Notes: generated from the letters alone by a model not told the origin. 64,000 bases of DNA from Paenibacillus mesophilus (GCF_005938385.1 NZ_VCRA01000001.1:183136-247135), one strand, 5' to 3'. Positions 44,582 to 53,625 are shown, counted from the first letter of the stretch. Numbers and translations: made by a program.

Positions 44582-44625
44582 CGGCGATCAACTCACTGCG
44601 GGTCTGAAATAAGCTTACGATCGCC
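44582..44625 (-). promoter_or_regulatory. repeated leader hairpin, copy 2 (nagA)
   Basis: 7-bp GGCGATC/GATCGCC stem with a 29-nt loop, 23 bp upstream of the nagA start. Loop matches copy 1 at 36565-36610 (AAGC-TATTTCAGACCCGCAGTG in minus sense, one gap), and the stem is maintained by paired substitution. The position is just before GGAGGAG. Confidence 0.6.
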
Positions 44626-44639
44626 TTCTCTCGTTCCGC

Positions 44640-45467
44640 TTACCCCTTCACCGCGCCGAGCGTAATGCCCTGGGTAAAATAGCGCTGGAAGAACAAAAAC
44701 ACAAGCAGAACCGGCAGCGTAGCGCACAAGGCCCCCGCCATGGCAACCCCGTAATTGATATCCACCTCTTGCACTTGCCTTGCTATTTTCACGCCGACGG
44801 GAAGCGTATACGTCAATTTGTCTTTGAGCATGATCATTTGCCAGACGTAATCGTTCCACGAGTTCACGAACGTAAAGATGCCTAGTACGGCTATGCCCGG
44901 CTTCGCCAGCGGCAAAATGACCCTTGCGAACGTCTGCCACTCGCTTGCGCCGTCGATTTTGGCCGCTTCGATCAGCGCCCCGGGCAGCGTCTGCATGAAC
45001 TGTTTGAGCAGAAACACCCCGAACGGCCAGCCGACGAGCGGGAGCAGCACGCCCCACAGCGAGTTGGTCAGTCCGAGCTTGTTCATCATCTGGAACAATG
45101 GAATGAGCAGCACCGTATGCGGAATCGACATCGAAGCGATCATGACCGCGAACAGCCATTTGGACCCTTTGAACGGCACTTTGGCGAACGCGTACGCGGC
45201 CAGAGCGCTAACCGTGATGACGAGCAGCGTCGCCATGACGGAGATGAACATGCTGTTGTACAACCAGCGGAATAGCGGAAAGTCGGTCGCGAGAATCCGG
45301 AAATTGTCCAGCGTCGGCTCAAGCGGAAACCACTCCGGCGGTATTTGCAGCGCCACCTTCAAATTTTTGAACGATCCGATCAGCATCCAGTACATCGGCC
45401 ACAGGAAAAACAACGCCGACGCCCAAATCCATACATGCCCCGCGACCGCAGGCCATTTCTTCAACAT
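44640..45467 (-). CDS. CUT1 carbohydrate ABC transporter permease (MalG/LacG type)
   Basis: 275 residues with six membrane helices. The EAA loop is IEAAKIDGASEWQTFARVILPLAKPGIAVL, the coupling site for the ATPase. N-terminal VWIWASALFFLWPMYWMLIGSFKN and C-terminal YFTQGITLGAVKG are typical of the MalG branch. It starts 16 bp after the MalF-like gene. No ATP-binding subunit is encoded in the window; a shared MsmX-type ATPase elsewhere is likely. nagA follows. Confidence 0.92.
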   Translation of the reverse strand: MLKKWPAVAGHVWIWASALFFLWPMYWMLIGSFKNLKVALQIPPEWFPLEPTLDNFRILATDFPLFRWLYNSMFISVMATLLVITVSALAAYAFAKVPFKGSKWLFAVMIASMSIPHTVLLIPLFQMMNKLGLTNSLWGVLLPLVGWPFGVFLLKQFMQTLPGALIEAAKIDGASEWQTFARVILPLAKPGIAVLGIFTFVNSWNDYVWQMIMLKDKLTYTLPVGVKIARQVQEVDINYGVAMAGALCATLPVLLVFLFFQRYFTQGITLGAVKG

Positions 45468-45483
45468 ATGCCTCGCCCCCTTC

Positions 45484-46365
45484 TCAATACTCCACGTCGG
45501 ATTTCAGCAGCTTGAATTGAAGGAAGGCGATCAGGCAAATGAGCAGGCACAGCATGACGCCCATCGCGTTGGCGATGCCGAAGTTCATATTGACGAACGC
45601 CTCGCGGTAAATGAGCATCAGAATCGTCGTCGTCTTGTAAGCCGGCCCGCCCCCCGTCATCAGCAGAATGATCGCGAATACTTGAATGGCGCCGATCGTC
45701 GAAGTTACGACCACGTATAGGACGGACGGCCTCAGCATCGGCAGCGTAATGCTGAAGAAAGCCCGGAGAGGCGCAGCGCCGTCCAGCGAAGCCGATTCGT
45801 ACAAGTCGCGCGGAATCCCGTTCAGCGCCGCCGTGAACACGACGATGGAGCTGCCGAGCGAGATCGTGACCAGAATGAGCGACAAGGACATGTAAGCGTA
45901 TTCGGAACCGAGAAAGTTAACGGGCTGCATGCCGATCAGCTTCAAGAAATAGTTGCCGAGGCCGAACTGGTTGTTGTACATATACTCCCATACCATCGCC
46001 AGGCTCACGATGGAGGTAACGCCGGGAATATAGAACGCCGCTCTGAAAAAAGACTGCATCTTCTTCGGATACACGTGAATAATCGCCGACAGCAGCAGCG
46101 CGAGCACCGTAATGGACGGCACCAAATAAAGGACGAAAACGAGCGTATTCCATACCGCTTTCCAGAACAACGAATCGCTCACCAATTGCTTGTAGTTGTC
46201 CAGCCCGGCAAAGACGTATCCCGCATAATCGAATGCGTAAAGGCTGCTTCTGATCGACGACAAAATCGGGTACACGACGAAGGCGACGAAAAAAAGCAGC
46301 ATCGGCAGTACGAACAGCCAGCCGCTCCATTCGCGCCGCAATTTCAAGCTCCATAGTTTCCCCAT
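45484..46365 (-). CDS. CUT1 carbohydrate ABC transporter permease (MalF/LacF type)
   Basis: 293 residues with six membrane helices. WLFVLPMLLFFVAFVVYPILSSI starts the protein, and the EAA loop is YESASLDGAAPLRAFFSITLPMLRPSV. With the MalG-type partner it forms the membrane channel. The ATG has GGAGGGACGA upstream. The promoter region carries a motif shared with the solute-binding gene at 32193-33614, which probably supplies the ligand. Confidence 0.92.
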   Translation of the reverse strand: MGKLWSLKLRREWSGWLFVLPMLLFFVAFVVYPILSSIRSSLYAFDYAGYVFAGLDNYKQLVSDSLFWKAVWNTLVFVLYLVPSITVLALLLSAIIHVYPKKMQSFFRAAFYIPGVTSIVSLAMVWEYMYNNQFGLGNYFLKLIGMQPVNFLGSEYAYMSLSLILVTISLGSSIVVFTAALNGIPRDLYESASLDGAAPLRAFFSITLPMLRPSVLYVVVTSTIGAIQVFAIILLMTGGGPAYKTTTILMLIYREAFVNMNFGIANAMGVMLCLLICLIAFLQFKLLKSDVEY

Positions 46366-46432
46366 AACATTCGTCCCTCCTGTCCGGTTGTAGGTTGACG
46401 CTTGACGGCGAACCAGCCGTCGTCACGCTTCC

Positions 46433-46474
46433 AACGTACCATGGAGCTTCGGAGGGGCGATAGGTGAAATTCGT
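46433..46474 (-). promoter_or_regulatory. promoter/activator motif of the permease operon
   Basis: On the minus strand ACGAATTTCACCTA (46474-46461) and CCATGGTACGTT (46444-46433) with an extended -10-like TG-G-TACGTT. It matches the region at 33694-33734 block for block. It lies in the gap between the YesS-like regulator gene and the permease gene. Confidence 0.55.
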
Positions 46475-46516
46475 CAGGAATGGGGCGGTTTCCTCAGTTT
46501 GAGCCTGCCTGCCCGC

Positions 46517-48811
46517 TTAATTCGCTGATGATCGGTTCGCCGTGGTGTCAAGCTCGGAATAAGTGGGCTGGGCTTGCATGCTTTTCCTGTACTGCGATGG
46601 GGACAGCCCCGTATTGTCCTTGAACCATACGCCGAAATAGTGCGAGTCGGCGAAGCCGGTTTTCTCCGCCACCTCTTTGATTTTAAGCGCCGTGCCGCCA
46701 AGCAGCTTCTGCGCATGCTCCAGCCTTAAACCGCTTACATATTCGGCGAACCCGACGCCGACTTCTTTCTTGAACAGCTGGCTGAAATAGTTCGTATTCA
46801 ACCCGAGCTCTCTGGCCGCATAGTCGACGCCGATGTTCGGATTGTCGAACTGCTCGCGGATAAGCAGCAGCGATTTGGCGACGTTCGGACTGTACCGCAC
46901 TTGCTGATGCATCAGCGGGCCGAGCTGCTTTTTGACGACGGCGATAAAGTCGCGGCCGTTCTTCTCGAACGGCTCGAGCGACAGGCGCAAACTCAGCTTG
47001 TCGAGCCAGTCGTCGGCGAGCCGCACGTCCTGTCCGCCGAACTGGATCAGCAGCTTGTTCATATGATTGTACAGCGAGATCAGCAGCGAGCTGATGACGG
47101 ACGGGGCGACCGGCTTCACCCGAACGTAAGCGATCAGCTCCTCCATCACGCCCGCGCAAGTGTCGAAATCGCCCTCATCCATATAGTAGAGCAGCCGGTT
47201 CTCGAACGATTCGGGATATTGATGCTCCCAGGAAGCTCCGGAGAAAAAGACGGACGGCTCCTCCTCCATCCGCTCGCCGACCCGGTATTTGAGCAGCGCC
47301 TTCGCTTCCTCGAACGAGTTTTTGACAAAATGAATATCTTCATAGCCGTTCCCGACGAAGGCGTAGGGCCGAAGCTCCAGCTCGTCGCGGAGATGGTCGA
47401 GCAGCGGCTCCAGCATCATCAGCGCTTCTTCCTGGGGGCAATTGAAGATGAGGCAAAACTGGTTCGCCGCGACCGTATCCGAAATCATCCCCCCGCGAAG
47501 CTCCATATCGCGGATCGCACGCTCGGCGGCGGACAAAGCGCTTTCATCCGGCACGTTGTGGACATACAGCAGTACGACCTGGAAGCAGGGCCGCTCGAAC
47601 CGGATATCCAGCTTCCGCTCGAACTCGCGCAGCTGTTCCGCCGACATATTCCCCGCTAGCAGCGAGCGGATCAGCTTCTCCCGCAGCAGCGGAATTCCGT
47701 CCTGCAGCTTGTCGAGCATATGATTGAACGCGTGGCCGAGCCTTCCGAGCTCATCTTTGTACTGCACATGGAACCGGCCGGTCAAGCTGCCGCGCTCGAC
47801 CTCGCGGACGAGCTTGACCATTCTCCGCAGCGGCATCGTAATTGTGCGTAGCAGGAAGGCGGAGACGACCGTCATGAGTAAAATCGAGATGAACAGGAAA
47901 AACAGCCACAACGAATTGACGTTTCTCAAATCCTTCAGCACGATGCGCTGCGGGACGGAATGGACGAACGTCCAGCCGGTAAGCTCGTTTTTAGCATAGG
48001 CGAGCATGTACGGCTCGTTGTTTTGCCGCAGGAACGTATAGCCCTGTTCCTCCGTCAACGCAGACAGGTCGACCTGCGTGCTCGATCCCGCCCCTTGGCC
48101 CGACGTATAGGCGACTCCCGCTGAATCGACGATGCTGTTTACACCTTCCCCCAGATTGGAGACGGACAGAAACCCGTCGAATACTTGCGGGGAGACAGAG
48201 ATGACCAGATGGCCGATCAGCGACAAATCCGCCTTGTTATACATCGCATTGAACATCATGATCGACGTCTTCTTCTCGTTCCATCTGACGAACGACCAAT
48301 ACGAGGAGCCGTCCGATTTGCCGAGCCGGTCGTACCAGCCTTGCCGGGCGAACTCCTCCCCGGTCAGAAAGGTCGGCATGTTGGCGTCTTCGACGCTGAT
48401 TTTGAACACGTTCTGGTACCGGTCTATCAAATAAATCGCGTCGATGCCGTACAAATTGTCCCACATCCGGTGCAGCTGATTGTACACCTCGTTGAACGCG
48501 CGTATCCGTTCGCCGCCGCTCAGCCGGGATATGTCGCTGGCGAAGCGCTCCTGGATGTCCGGACTGTACAGCAGCACCTGCGCCGACTTCTGAATGTTCT
48601 GGAAGTAATGGTTGATGCTGCTCGTGTAGTATTCGATCTGCTGCACCATCACTTTTCCTTCCCGTTCCGTGATGAGCCTTTTGATCTGCGTGGATGACAG
48701 GACGGCAAAGGTGGCCAGCGTGAGAAGCGAAACGAATGCGACGGACAGCCACATCTTTCTCGCCAATGTCATGTCGTGAAAGCGGCGAATCGCATGGCGA
48801 AGCGTTTTCAT
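46517..48811 (-). CDS. membrane-bound AraC family regulator, YesS-like
   Basis: About 764 residues. A first membrane helix (MWLSVAFVSLLTLATFAVLS) precedes an extracellular sensor (~55-290). A second helix (SLWLFFLFISILLMTVVSAFLL), a HAMP-like linker, a helical middle part and a C-terminal AraC helix-turn-helix follow (GVDYAARELGLNTNYFSQLFKKEVGVGFAEYV, IKEVAEKTGFADSHYFGVWFKDN). It has the size and layout of B. subtilis YesS, a one-component activator of pectin-fragment genes. It probably senses an extracellular sugar or binding protein and activates the neighbouring permease and catabolic operons. AGAGGAGG ribosome binding site. Confidence 0.9.
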   Translation of the reverse strand: MKTLRHAIRRFHDMTLARKMWLSVAFVSLLTLATFAVLSSTQIKRLITEREGKVMVQQIEYYTSSINHYFQNIQKSAQVLLYSPDIQERFASDISRLSGGERIRAFNEVYNQLHRMWDNLYGIDAIYLIDRYQNVFKISVEDANMPTFLTGEEFARQGWYDRLGKSDGSSYWSFVRWNEKKTSIMMFNAMYNKADLSLIGHLVISVSPQVFDGFLSVSNLGEGVNSIVDSAGVAYTSGQGAGSSTQVDLSALTEEQGYTFLRQNNEPYMLAYAKNELTGWTFVHSVPQRIVLKDLRNVNSLWLFFLFISILLMTVVSAFLLRTITMPLRRMVKLVREVERGSLTGRFHVQYKDELGRLGHAFNHMLDKLQDGIPLLREKLIRSLLAGNMSAEQLREFERKLDIRFERPCFQVVLLYVHNVPDESALSAAERAIRDMELRGGMISDTVAANQFCLIFNCPQEEALMMLEPLLDHLRDELELRPYAFVGNGYEDIHFVKNSFEEAKALLKYRVGERMEEEPSVFFSGASWEHQYPESFENRLLYYMDEGDFDTCAGVMEELIAYVRVKPVAPSVISSLLISLYNHMNKLLIQFGGQDVRLADDWLDKLSLRLSLEPFEKNGRDFIAVVKKQLGPLMHQQVRYSPNVAKSLLLIREQFDNPNIGVDYAARELGLNTNYFSQLFKKEVGVGFAEYVSGLRLEHAQKLLGGTALKIKEVAEKTGFADSHYFGVWFKDNTGLSPSQYRKSMQAQPTYSELDTTANRSSAN

Positions 48812-48865
48812 GGATGACCTCCTCTTTATGTGCATGCCGACCGATGCCGATGCGCGGCTCCCGTA

Positions 48866-49801
48866 CTACTTCCACATGGGCGGCGTAACAACCTGCTCGG
48901 GGACATCCCGGAACGAAACGGCAATTTCTTCCCGCAGCCGTTCGGATATCGGCGGTCCTTCGATCAGCGCCAAATTGTCCGCAACCTGCTCCTTCGTTTC
49001 CGCGCCGATAACGAGACTGTGCACGCCCTCCAGATCGCGGATGAACGAAACGGCCATTTGCGAAATCGGAACTCCGTGCCGTTCGGACAGCTCCCTGAGC
49101 GCCCCGAGCGGCGCCTTCGCTTCCTGCAGATTCACGGGCAATTCTTCGTCCTTCATATACAGCAGCCCTTGCAAGAATACGCTACGAACGAACACTGTCT
49201 TCCCGGCCCGCGCCAGCATATCCAGACATCCGTTGTTCAACGGACGGTGGTCCAGCACGTTCATCGGCAGTTGGACTGCTTCGTACGTTTCATCCTGCAA
49301 ATAGTCCCATAAGACCTGGTATTCCGCAGCCGAATTTTGCGACACGGATATGCCGGCCCGGCCGATCAAGCCTTCCTGCCGAATCGCATGGAACGAAGCG
49401 GTGATCGCCTCCCCGAAATGCTCCATCACGTCCGTATTGTGCAGCATCAAAATCGGAATCGCGGACAGCTGCAGCCGGTCCAACGAGCTTTCGACCAGCT
49501 TGCGCATCGTCAGCTCGATCTGTTCGCGGCCGTCGCCGGGTTCCGGTCTCAGATGAATTTTGGTTGTAATCAAAGGCTGCCGGCCGTTGAAAAATTTGCC
49601 AAGCAACATCTCGGATGTGCCATATGCCGCCGCCGTGTCGTATGACGTGACTCCGCCTGTAAGTGCATGGCGCAGCAGCTCGAAGCTGCTTTCTTCCGAC
49701 GGCATTCCGTCGCGGTTATGGATGCCGTAAGGCATGCCGAGCTGTACCGTACCGAGCGTCAGCTTGGATGGAGCCGATCCGGCGCCGTTGTGCTTCTGCA
49801 T
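48866..49801 (-). CDS. aldo/keto reductase
   Basis: About 311 residues of the (beta/alpha)8 aldo-keto reductase fold. LTLGTVQLGMPYGI at the start and TSYDTAAAYGTSE (catalytic D and Y) identify it, with PLITTKIHLRPE (catalytic K) and LMLHNTDVMEHF (H) further on. An NAD(P)-binding stretch near the C-terminus is VHSLVIGAETKEQV. Related enzymes include sugar and L-fucose dehydrogenases; the substrate here is unknown. ATG 49801 follows AAAAGGAGA. It is fifth in a six-gene catabolic cluster, 13 bp after the SDR gene. Confidence 0.88.
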   Translation of the reverse strand: MQKHNGAGSAPSKLTLGTVQLGMPYGIHNRDGMPSEESSFELLRHALTGGVTSYDTAAAYGTSEMLLGKFFNGRQPLITTKIHLRPEPGDGREQIELTMRKLVESSLDRLQLSAIPILMLHNTDVMEHFGEAITASFHAIRQEGLIGRAGISVSQNSAAEYQVLWDYLQDETYEAVQLPMNVLDHRPLNNGCLDMLARAGKTVFVRSVFLQGLLYMKDEELPVNLQEAKAPLGALRELSERHGVPISQMAVSFIRDLEGVHSLVIGAETKEQVADNLALIEGPPISERLREEIAVSFRDVPEQVVTPPMWK

Positions 49802-49814
49802 GTTCATTCTCCTT

Positions 49815-50585
49815 TTACCAGGCGGTCCATCCGCCGTCGACGACGATGTTGGAGCCGGTCATGTAGCTCGACGCTCCGGATGCGAGAAAGACGACCGCGC
49901 CCGCGATCTCTTCCGCCGTGCCCGCCCGGCCGAGCATCGTCTTCTTGCCGAGCTGCTGCAGGAAGGCGTCGTTCTGCTGCACGCGCGGATTCGGGAAAGG
50001 TCCCGGGGTTACGCTGTTGACGCGGATTCCTTTGGCCGCCAAATGCGCCGCACAATAGCGGGTGAACTGAATGACCGCGGCTTTGCCCGCTCCGTAGTTG
50101 GCCGGATTGTTCGCCCCGCTGTCTCCGTAAATCGACGGATCGGGCGACACGATACCGTACATCGAGCCGAAATTGACGATGCTGCCTCCCCCCGCCCGTT
50201 CCATGTACGGAATGACTTCTCTCGTAGCGCGGAACACGGTGCCCGCGGCGCCGTCCAGTCCTTTGTGCCAATCTTCGTCGCTCATCCGTTCCACCGTGCC
50301 GAGCGGTCCGTATCCGGCTCCGTAGGTAGCGCAATTGATCAGCACGTCGATGCCGCCGAACCGTTCCGCCGTTTCCTGGTACAGCTTGCGGATCGACCCG
50401 GTATCCGAAACGTCGCAAGCAATCGAAATCATCCGTTCGTGCTCCTGCTCCCGCGTTTCCAGGTCGGCCACCGCGACGTTCGCCCCGAAGTCCGCCATCG
50501 CCCGCGACAGCACGCTGCCGAGATAGCCGTTGCCGCCCGTTACGACCGCCTTTTTGCCTTCCAGCGAAAACAATTTCTCATACAT
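49815..50585 (-). CDS. short-chain dehydrogenase/reductase (SDR)
   Basis: About 256 residues, classical SDR: cofactor motif VVTGGNGYLGSVL, NCATYG region, catalytic serine in NFGSMYGIV and YGAGK as YxxxK, and C-terminal GWTAW. Oxidises or reduces a hydroxyl group of a sugar or sugar acid with NAD(P). ATG 50585 chosen from GGGGGGAATC upstream. Neighbouring SDR, aldolase and reductase genes suggest a non-phosphorylated sugar-acid pathway; inference. Confidence 0.88.
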   Translation of the reverse strand: MYEKLFSLEGKKAVVTGGNGYLGSVLSRAMADFGANVAVADLETREQEHERMISIACDVSDTGSIRKLYQETAERFGGIDVLINCATYGAGYGPLGTVERMSDEDWHKGLDGAAGTVFRATREVIPYMERAGGGSIVNFGSMYGIVSPDPSIYGDSGANNPANYGAGKAAVIQFTRYCAAHLAAKGIRVNSVTPGPFPNPRVQQNDAFLQQLGKKTMLGRAGTAEEIAGAVVFLASGASSYMTGSNIVVDGGWTAW

Positions 50586-50609
50586 GCCGATTCCCCCCAT
50601 AACGCGCCC

Positions 50610-51392
50610 TTATTTGGCCGTATACCCGCCGTCGACGGGCAAATTCGCCCCCGTCACATAAGCGGATGCGTCCGACGCCAAAAATACGATGCTGCCCATC
50701 AAATCGGTATCGTTCGCCATTCTGCCGAGCAGCGTCCTCTCGGAGTAACGCTCGATAAACTTCTCCGGCGTCCGGTGGGAAGCGAGTCCGCCGGGGGAGA
50801 GGCAGTTGCAGCGGACATTTTTCGGACCGTAGTAGCTCGCTACGAAACGGGTGAAATTGACCATCCCGCCTTTATGGAAAAAGTAGTCCGGCACGAAGCC
50901 GTGAAAGCCCATATCTTTATATAATGTTCCGTCGGCGCCGACCATTCCTTGGATCGAGCCGATGTTAATGATCGAGCCGGAGCCCTGCTCCGCCATCACA
51001 TCCCCGAACGCGCGGGTAATGGCGAACATTCCCGTGGCGTTGATGCGCATGCTCCGGTCGAACGCCTCCAGCGGATCGTTCCAGGACGTCATCGTCCGGG
51101 CTACCGCGTTGTTGACGAGAACATCGATCCGCCCGTACCGGGCCATGATTCGCTCTTTCAGGGCGAGGATCGACTCCTCGCTTTCCTGATCCAGCACATG
51201 CGCGCTGACTGCGACGCCCTCCCGAGCGAAGCTTTGCTCCAGCTCCTCCAGCTGATCGGCGTTGCGCGTCGTCATATTCGTCGCCGCTCCCGCCTGGGCA
51301 AGCGCGACCGCGATTTGCCTGCCGTATAGTCCTGCTCCGCCGGTGACGAGCGCTACTTTGCCTTCCAATGAAAACGATCGCAAAACGGTCAT
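50610..51392 (-). CDS. short-chain dehydrogenase/reductase (SDR)
   Basis: 260 residues: cofactor loop LVTGGAGLYGRQIAVAL, NNAVARTM, serine in INIGSIQGM, and YFFHK as the YxxxK motif. C-terminal ANLPVDGGYTAK is typical of the gluconate-5-dehydrogenase-like branch. The ATG overlaps the stop of the aldolase gene by 4 bp, showing translational coupling. Second SDR in the same operon; it shares only family-level motifs with the first. Confidence 0.88.
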   Translation of the reverse strand: MTVLRSFSLEGKVALVTGGAGLYGRQIAVALAQAGAATNMTTRNADQLEELEQSFAREGVAVSAHVLDQESEESILALKERIMARYGRIDVLVNNAVARTMTSWNDPLEAFDRSMRINATGMFAITRAFGDVMAEQGSGSIINIGSIQGMVGADGTLYKDMGFHGFVPDYFFHKGGMVNFTRFVASYYGPKNVRCNCLSPGGLASHRTPEKFIERYSERTLLGRMANDTDLMGSIVFLASDASAYVTGANLPVDGGYTAK

Positions 51393-52228
51393 GGCGCCAC
51401 CTCCTCCGTCCGGTCCGCGTATACGCTCCGAACTCGGCCTGCATCCTGCTTGTGCAGCTCTCCGACGATGCCCCGGAAATATTGGGTCAAAGCGATAACG
51501 TCCGCCCCGACGCTGATGAACCGGTAGCCCATCGCGACGAGCTCCTCCGCGTTGCCCGTCGACCCGACCGTCCCGGCGAATTTGCCGTGTTTGACGGCCA
51601 GCTCGGCGATCCGCTTGCGCGTCTCGGCGATCAGCGGATGATCCATCTGTCCGGGAGCGCCGATCGATTGGCTGAAGTCGCCCGGACCGAAGAAGATCAT
51701 ATCGAGGCCCGGCAAGGCGATGATCTCTTCCAGTTCGCCGAGCGGCTCCACGTCTTCGATTTGCAATATATTGAATCGCTCTTCATTCGCCTGCTTCAAA
51801 TAGTCCGCGAATTGGATGTTGCAGTAGGCGCCGTCCGCATTCCCGCCATCGACCGGCCTCAGTCCGAGCGGATGGAACTTCGTGCTGTGAATGACTGCCT
51901 TCGCATCGGCAACGCTCATAATATGGGGAACCATGATCCCCGTCGCATCCATCTCGAGCGGACGGATATAGTCGCTGTAGCTGCCTCGCGCAACCCGCAC
52001 GATCGTGTCGACGCCGTGGGCTTTGGCCGCCAATATTTGCTTCTCCACGACCGCCCAGTCGTTCGGGACGTGCTCCATATCCGTCCATATGCAGTCTAGC
52101 CCGCTCATCGCGGCGATTTCCGCCACCCGCGAGTCTCCCAAATTCAGCTTCGTCGCATAAGCGACTTCTCCCGCCCTAAGCTTCCGCAGCACTCTGCTGG
52201 GGCGCATCGCATACGTATTTCCCGCCAT
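51389..52228 (-). CDS. HpcH/HpaI family aldolase
   Basis: About 279 residues of the class II, metal-dependent 2-keto-3-deoxy-sugar-acid aldolase family. Landmarks: DCIWTDMEHVPNDW, TIVRVARGSYSDYIRP (substrate arginine), ILQIEDVEPLGEL (metal glutamate) and FFGPGDFSQSIGAPG (metal aspartate). It would cleave a 2-keto-3-deoxy acid to pyruvate and an aldehyde. ATG 52228 is preceded by GAGGAGGGC; an ATG 18 nt upstream lacks a good site. A palindromic repeat lies just upstream. Likely the last step of the pathway served by the two SDRs. Confidence 0.88.
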   Translation of the reverse strand: MAGNTYAMRPSRVLRKLRAGEVAYATKLNLGDSRVAEIAAMSGLDCIWTDMEHVPNDWAVVEKQILAAKAHGVDTIVRVARGSYSDYIRPLEMDATGIMVPHIMSVADAKAVIHSTKFHPLGLRPVDGGNADGAYCNIQFADYLKQANEERFNILQIEDVEPLGELEEIIALPGLDMIFFGPGDFSQSIGAPGQMDHPLIAETRKRIAELAVKHGKFAGTVGSTGNAEELVAMGYRFISVGADVIALTQYFRGIVGELHKQDAGRVRSVYADRTEEVAP

Positions 52229-52249
52229 TTGTCCTGCCCTCCTCATATT

Positions 52250-52350
52250 AGGAACTTTAACGGAATTATCGCCCTGACTGACGACCGGGGCTTTGTGGAC
52301 CGGCAAGTCACGGTATCAGAGAGCAGGTACGTTATTCCGTTAAAGTTCTT
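52250..52350. repeat. dispersed palindromic element, copy B
   Basis: Terminal arms AGGAACTTTAACGGAAT and its complement (one mismatch) enclose 67 bp. Inverted relative to copy A at 29914-29987, with the same inner blocks plus about 27 bp extra. It lies in the leader between the Gfo/Idh and aldolase genes. Confidence 0.8.
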
Positions 52351-52408
52351 AAGTAGCGATAATAAGACATTCGATTAACTCTCTGCGAAGCGAAAACGCG
52401 CCATTCCA

Positions 52409-52557
52409 AGTGAAAAGATACCTTCTTCTGCTCAGACAGCTTGTTTTAAACTCCTAGATTATTAAAGATTTAGTTGTTGGAATAGTGAAGCTTACGAGGC
52501 TAGCTTTCTGTCGAAAGCTCATAAATCCAAAACTCGCCAGAAGGTATTCTTTTCACT
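52409..52557. mobile_element. small element with 17-18-bp terminal inverted repeats
   Basis: AGTGAAAAGATACCTTC (52409-52425) and GAAGGTATTCTTTTCACT (52540-52557) are inverted with a one-base indel and enclose about 115 AT-rich bp. No reading frame inside. It may be a MITE or a large stem-loop. With copy B it fills the 377-bp gap before the aldolase gene. Confidence 0.5.
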
Positions 52558-52605
52558 CTCCACTCCTATCACCCGAGTTAATCGACATCCTCGTAGTTCC
52601 TAACC

Positions 52606-53625
52606 TCAATCAGGCAGTGTATACATAGCGGACAAAGCCGGGGCGATCTCCGCCAACCTCACTTCGCGGCCCCCTTCTTCCCGGCTGCGGATTCCGGCTA
52701 TGATCAGCCTCATCAGCTCGATCGTCTCCTCGAACGGAAACGGCCGCTCCCCGGTCCGCAAATAGTCAACAAAGCTCTGCAGCTGCGTTTTGAACGAATA
52801 AAACGTATCGTGAATTTGCGCGAATGCGTGTCCCGCCGTCCCGCACAGCTGGAGCAGACCGAACGCCCCGTACATGTCCGACTGGGCCGCCGCCACGATG
52901 TCCGCGCCGCCGGAGTGCTTGATATGGACGACATTTCGCTCCGCGCTCCCCGTATTCCGCACGGAGACGAAGCCGGGGCCGAATATCGGGTATATCGATT
53001 CCAGCGCGTGTATGCCGTAGCGCTCCCATGATTTCGGAGTCGTGATCGTTGCGAACCGGATATGTCCGAGATCACTCGTCGACTGCCGATAAGGCATAAA
53101 TTCCTTGCAGTAGCGCATGCAGCTCGACGACAGAATCGCTTTCCCCTGTCTCACCCATTCGGCGAACACGAGCAAATCCGCTTCGTTGTCGACGAGCGGC
53201 TTATCTACGAAGACGGGGATTCCCGCTTCCACGAACGGCCGGCATCGCTCGACGTGCTCATGCCCTTTGTCGGTGGCGATAATGACGGCATCCACTTCAC
53301 CGATGACATCTTCGGGACGTGCCGCCACATGCGGGATTAACGACGACTGCGATACCCGGAGCGCATCCTCCGGATCGTCGGTCCATATGTGAGTAACGCT
53401 CGCTCCCTCAATCCTCAGCGTATGCTGCGGTTGTTTGCCCAAATACGCCGGAATGGCGGGATACGGACAGCTCTTCATCTCCTCCGGATCGTAGCCGTTG
53501 AATATCGCGCTCCAGGAATACGGATGCCCGTTGCCGTCCACCATCCCGAGCATGGCCAGACGGATTTCTTCCCGTTCGACCAGCGGGCGGACGGCGGCGT
53601 TCTCAACCGCTTTTTGCACTGTCAT
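52606..53625 (-). CDS. Gfo/Idh/MocA family oxidoreductase
   Basis: 339 residues. The N-terminal strand and loop IRLAMLGMVDGNGHPYSWSAIFNGY is the variant Rossmann start seen in one branch of the family. VDAVIIATDKGHEHVERCRPFVEAGIPVFVDKPLVDNEADL contains the [ED]KP motif, and the C-terminal sugar-binding domain includes SWERYGIHALESIYPIFG. NAD(P)-dependent, substrate unknown. GGGAGAAGG ribosome binding site and a strong promoter (53706-53734) precede it. First gene of the catabolic cluster. Confidence 0.87.
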   Translation of the reverse strand: MTVQKAVENAAVRPLVEREEIRLAMLGMVDGNGHPYSWSAIFNGYDPEEMKSCPYPAIPAYLGKQPQHTLRIEGASVTHIWTDDPEDALRVSQSSLIPHVAARPEDVIGEVDAVIIATDKGHEHVERCRPFVEAGIPVFVDKPLVDNEADLLVFAEWVRQGKAILSSSCMRYCKEFMPYRQSTSDLGHIRFATITTPKSWERYGIHALESIYPIFGPGFVSVRNTGSAERNVVHIKHSGGADIVAAAQSDMYGAFGLLQLCGTAGHAFAQIHDTFYSFKTQLQSFVDYLRTGERPFPFEETIELMRLIIAGIRSREEGGREVRLAEIAPALSAMYTLPD

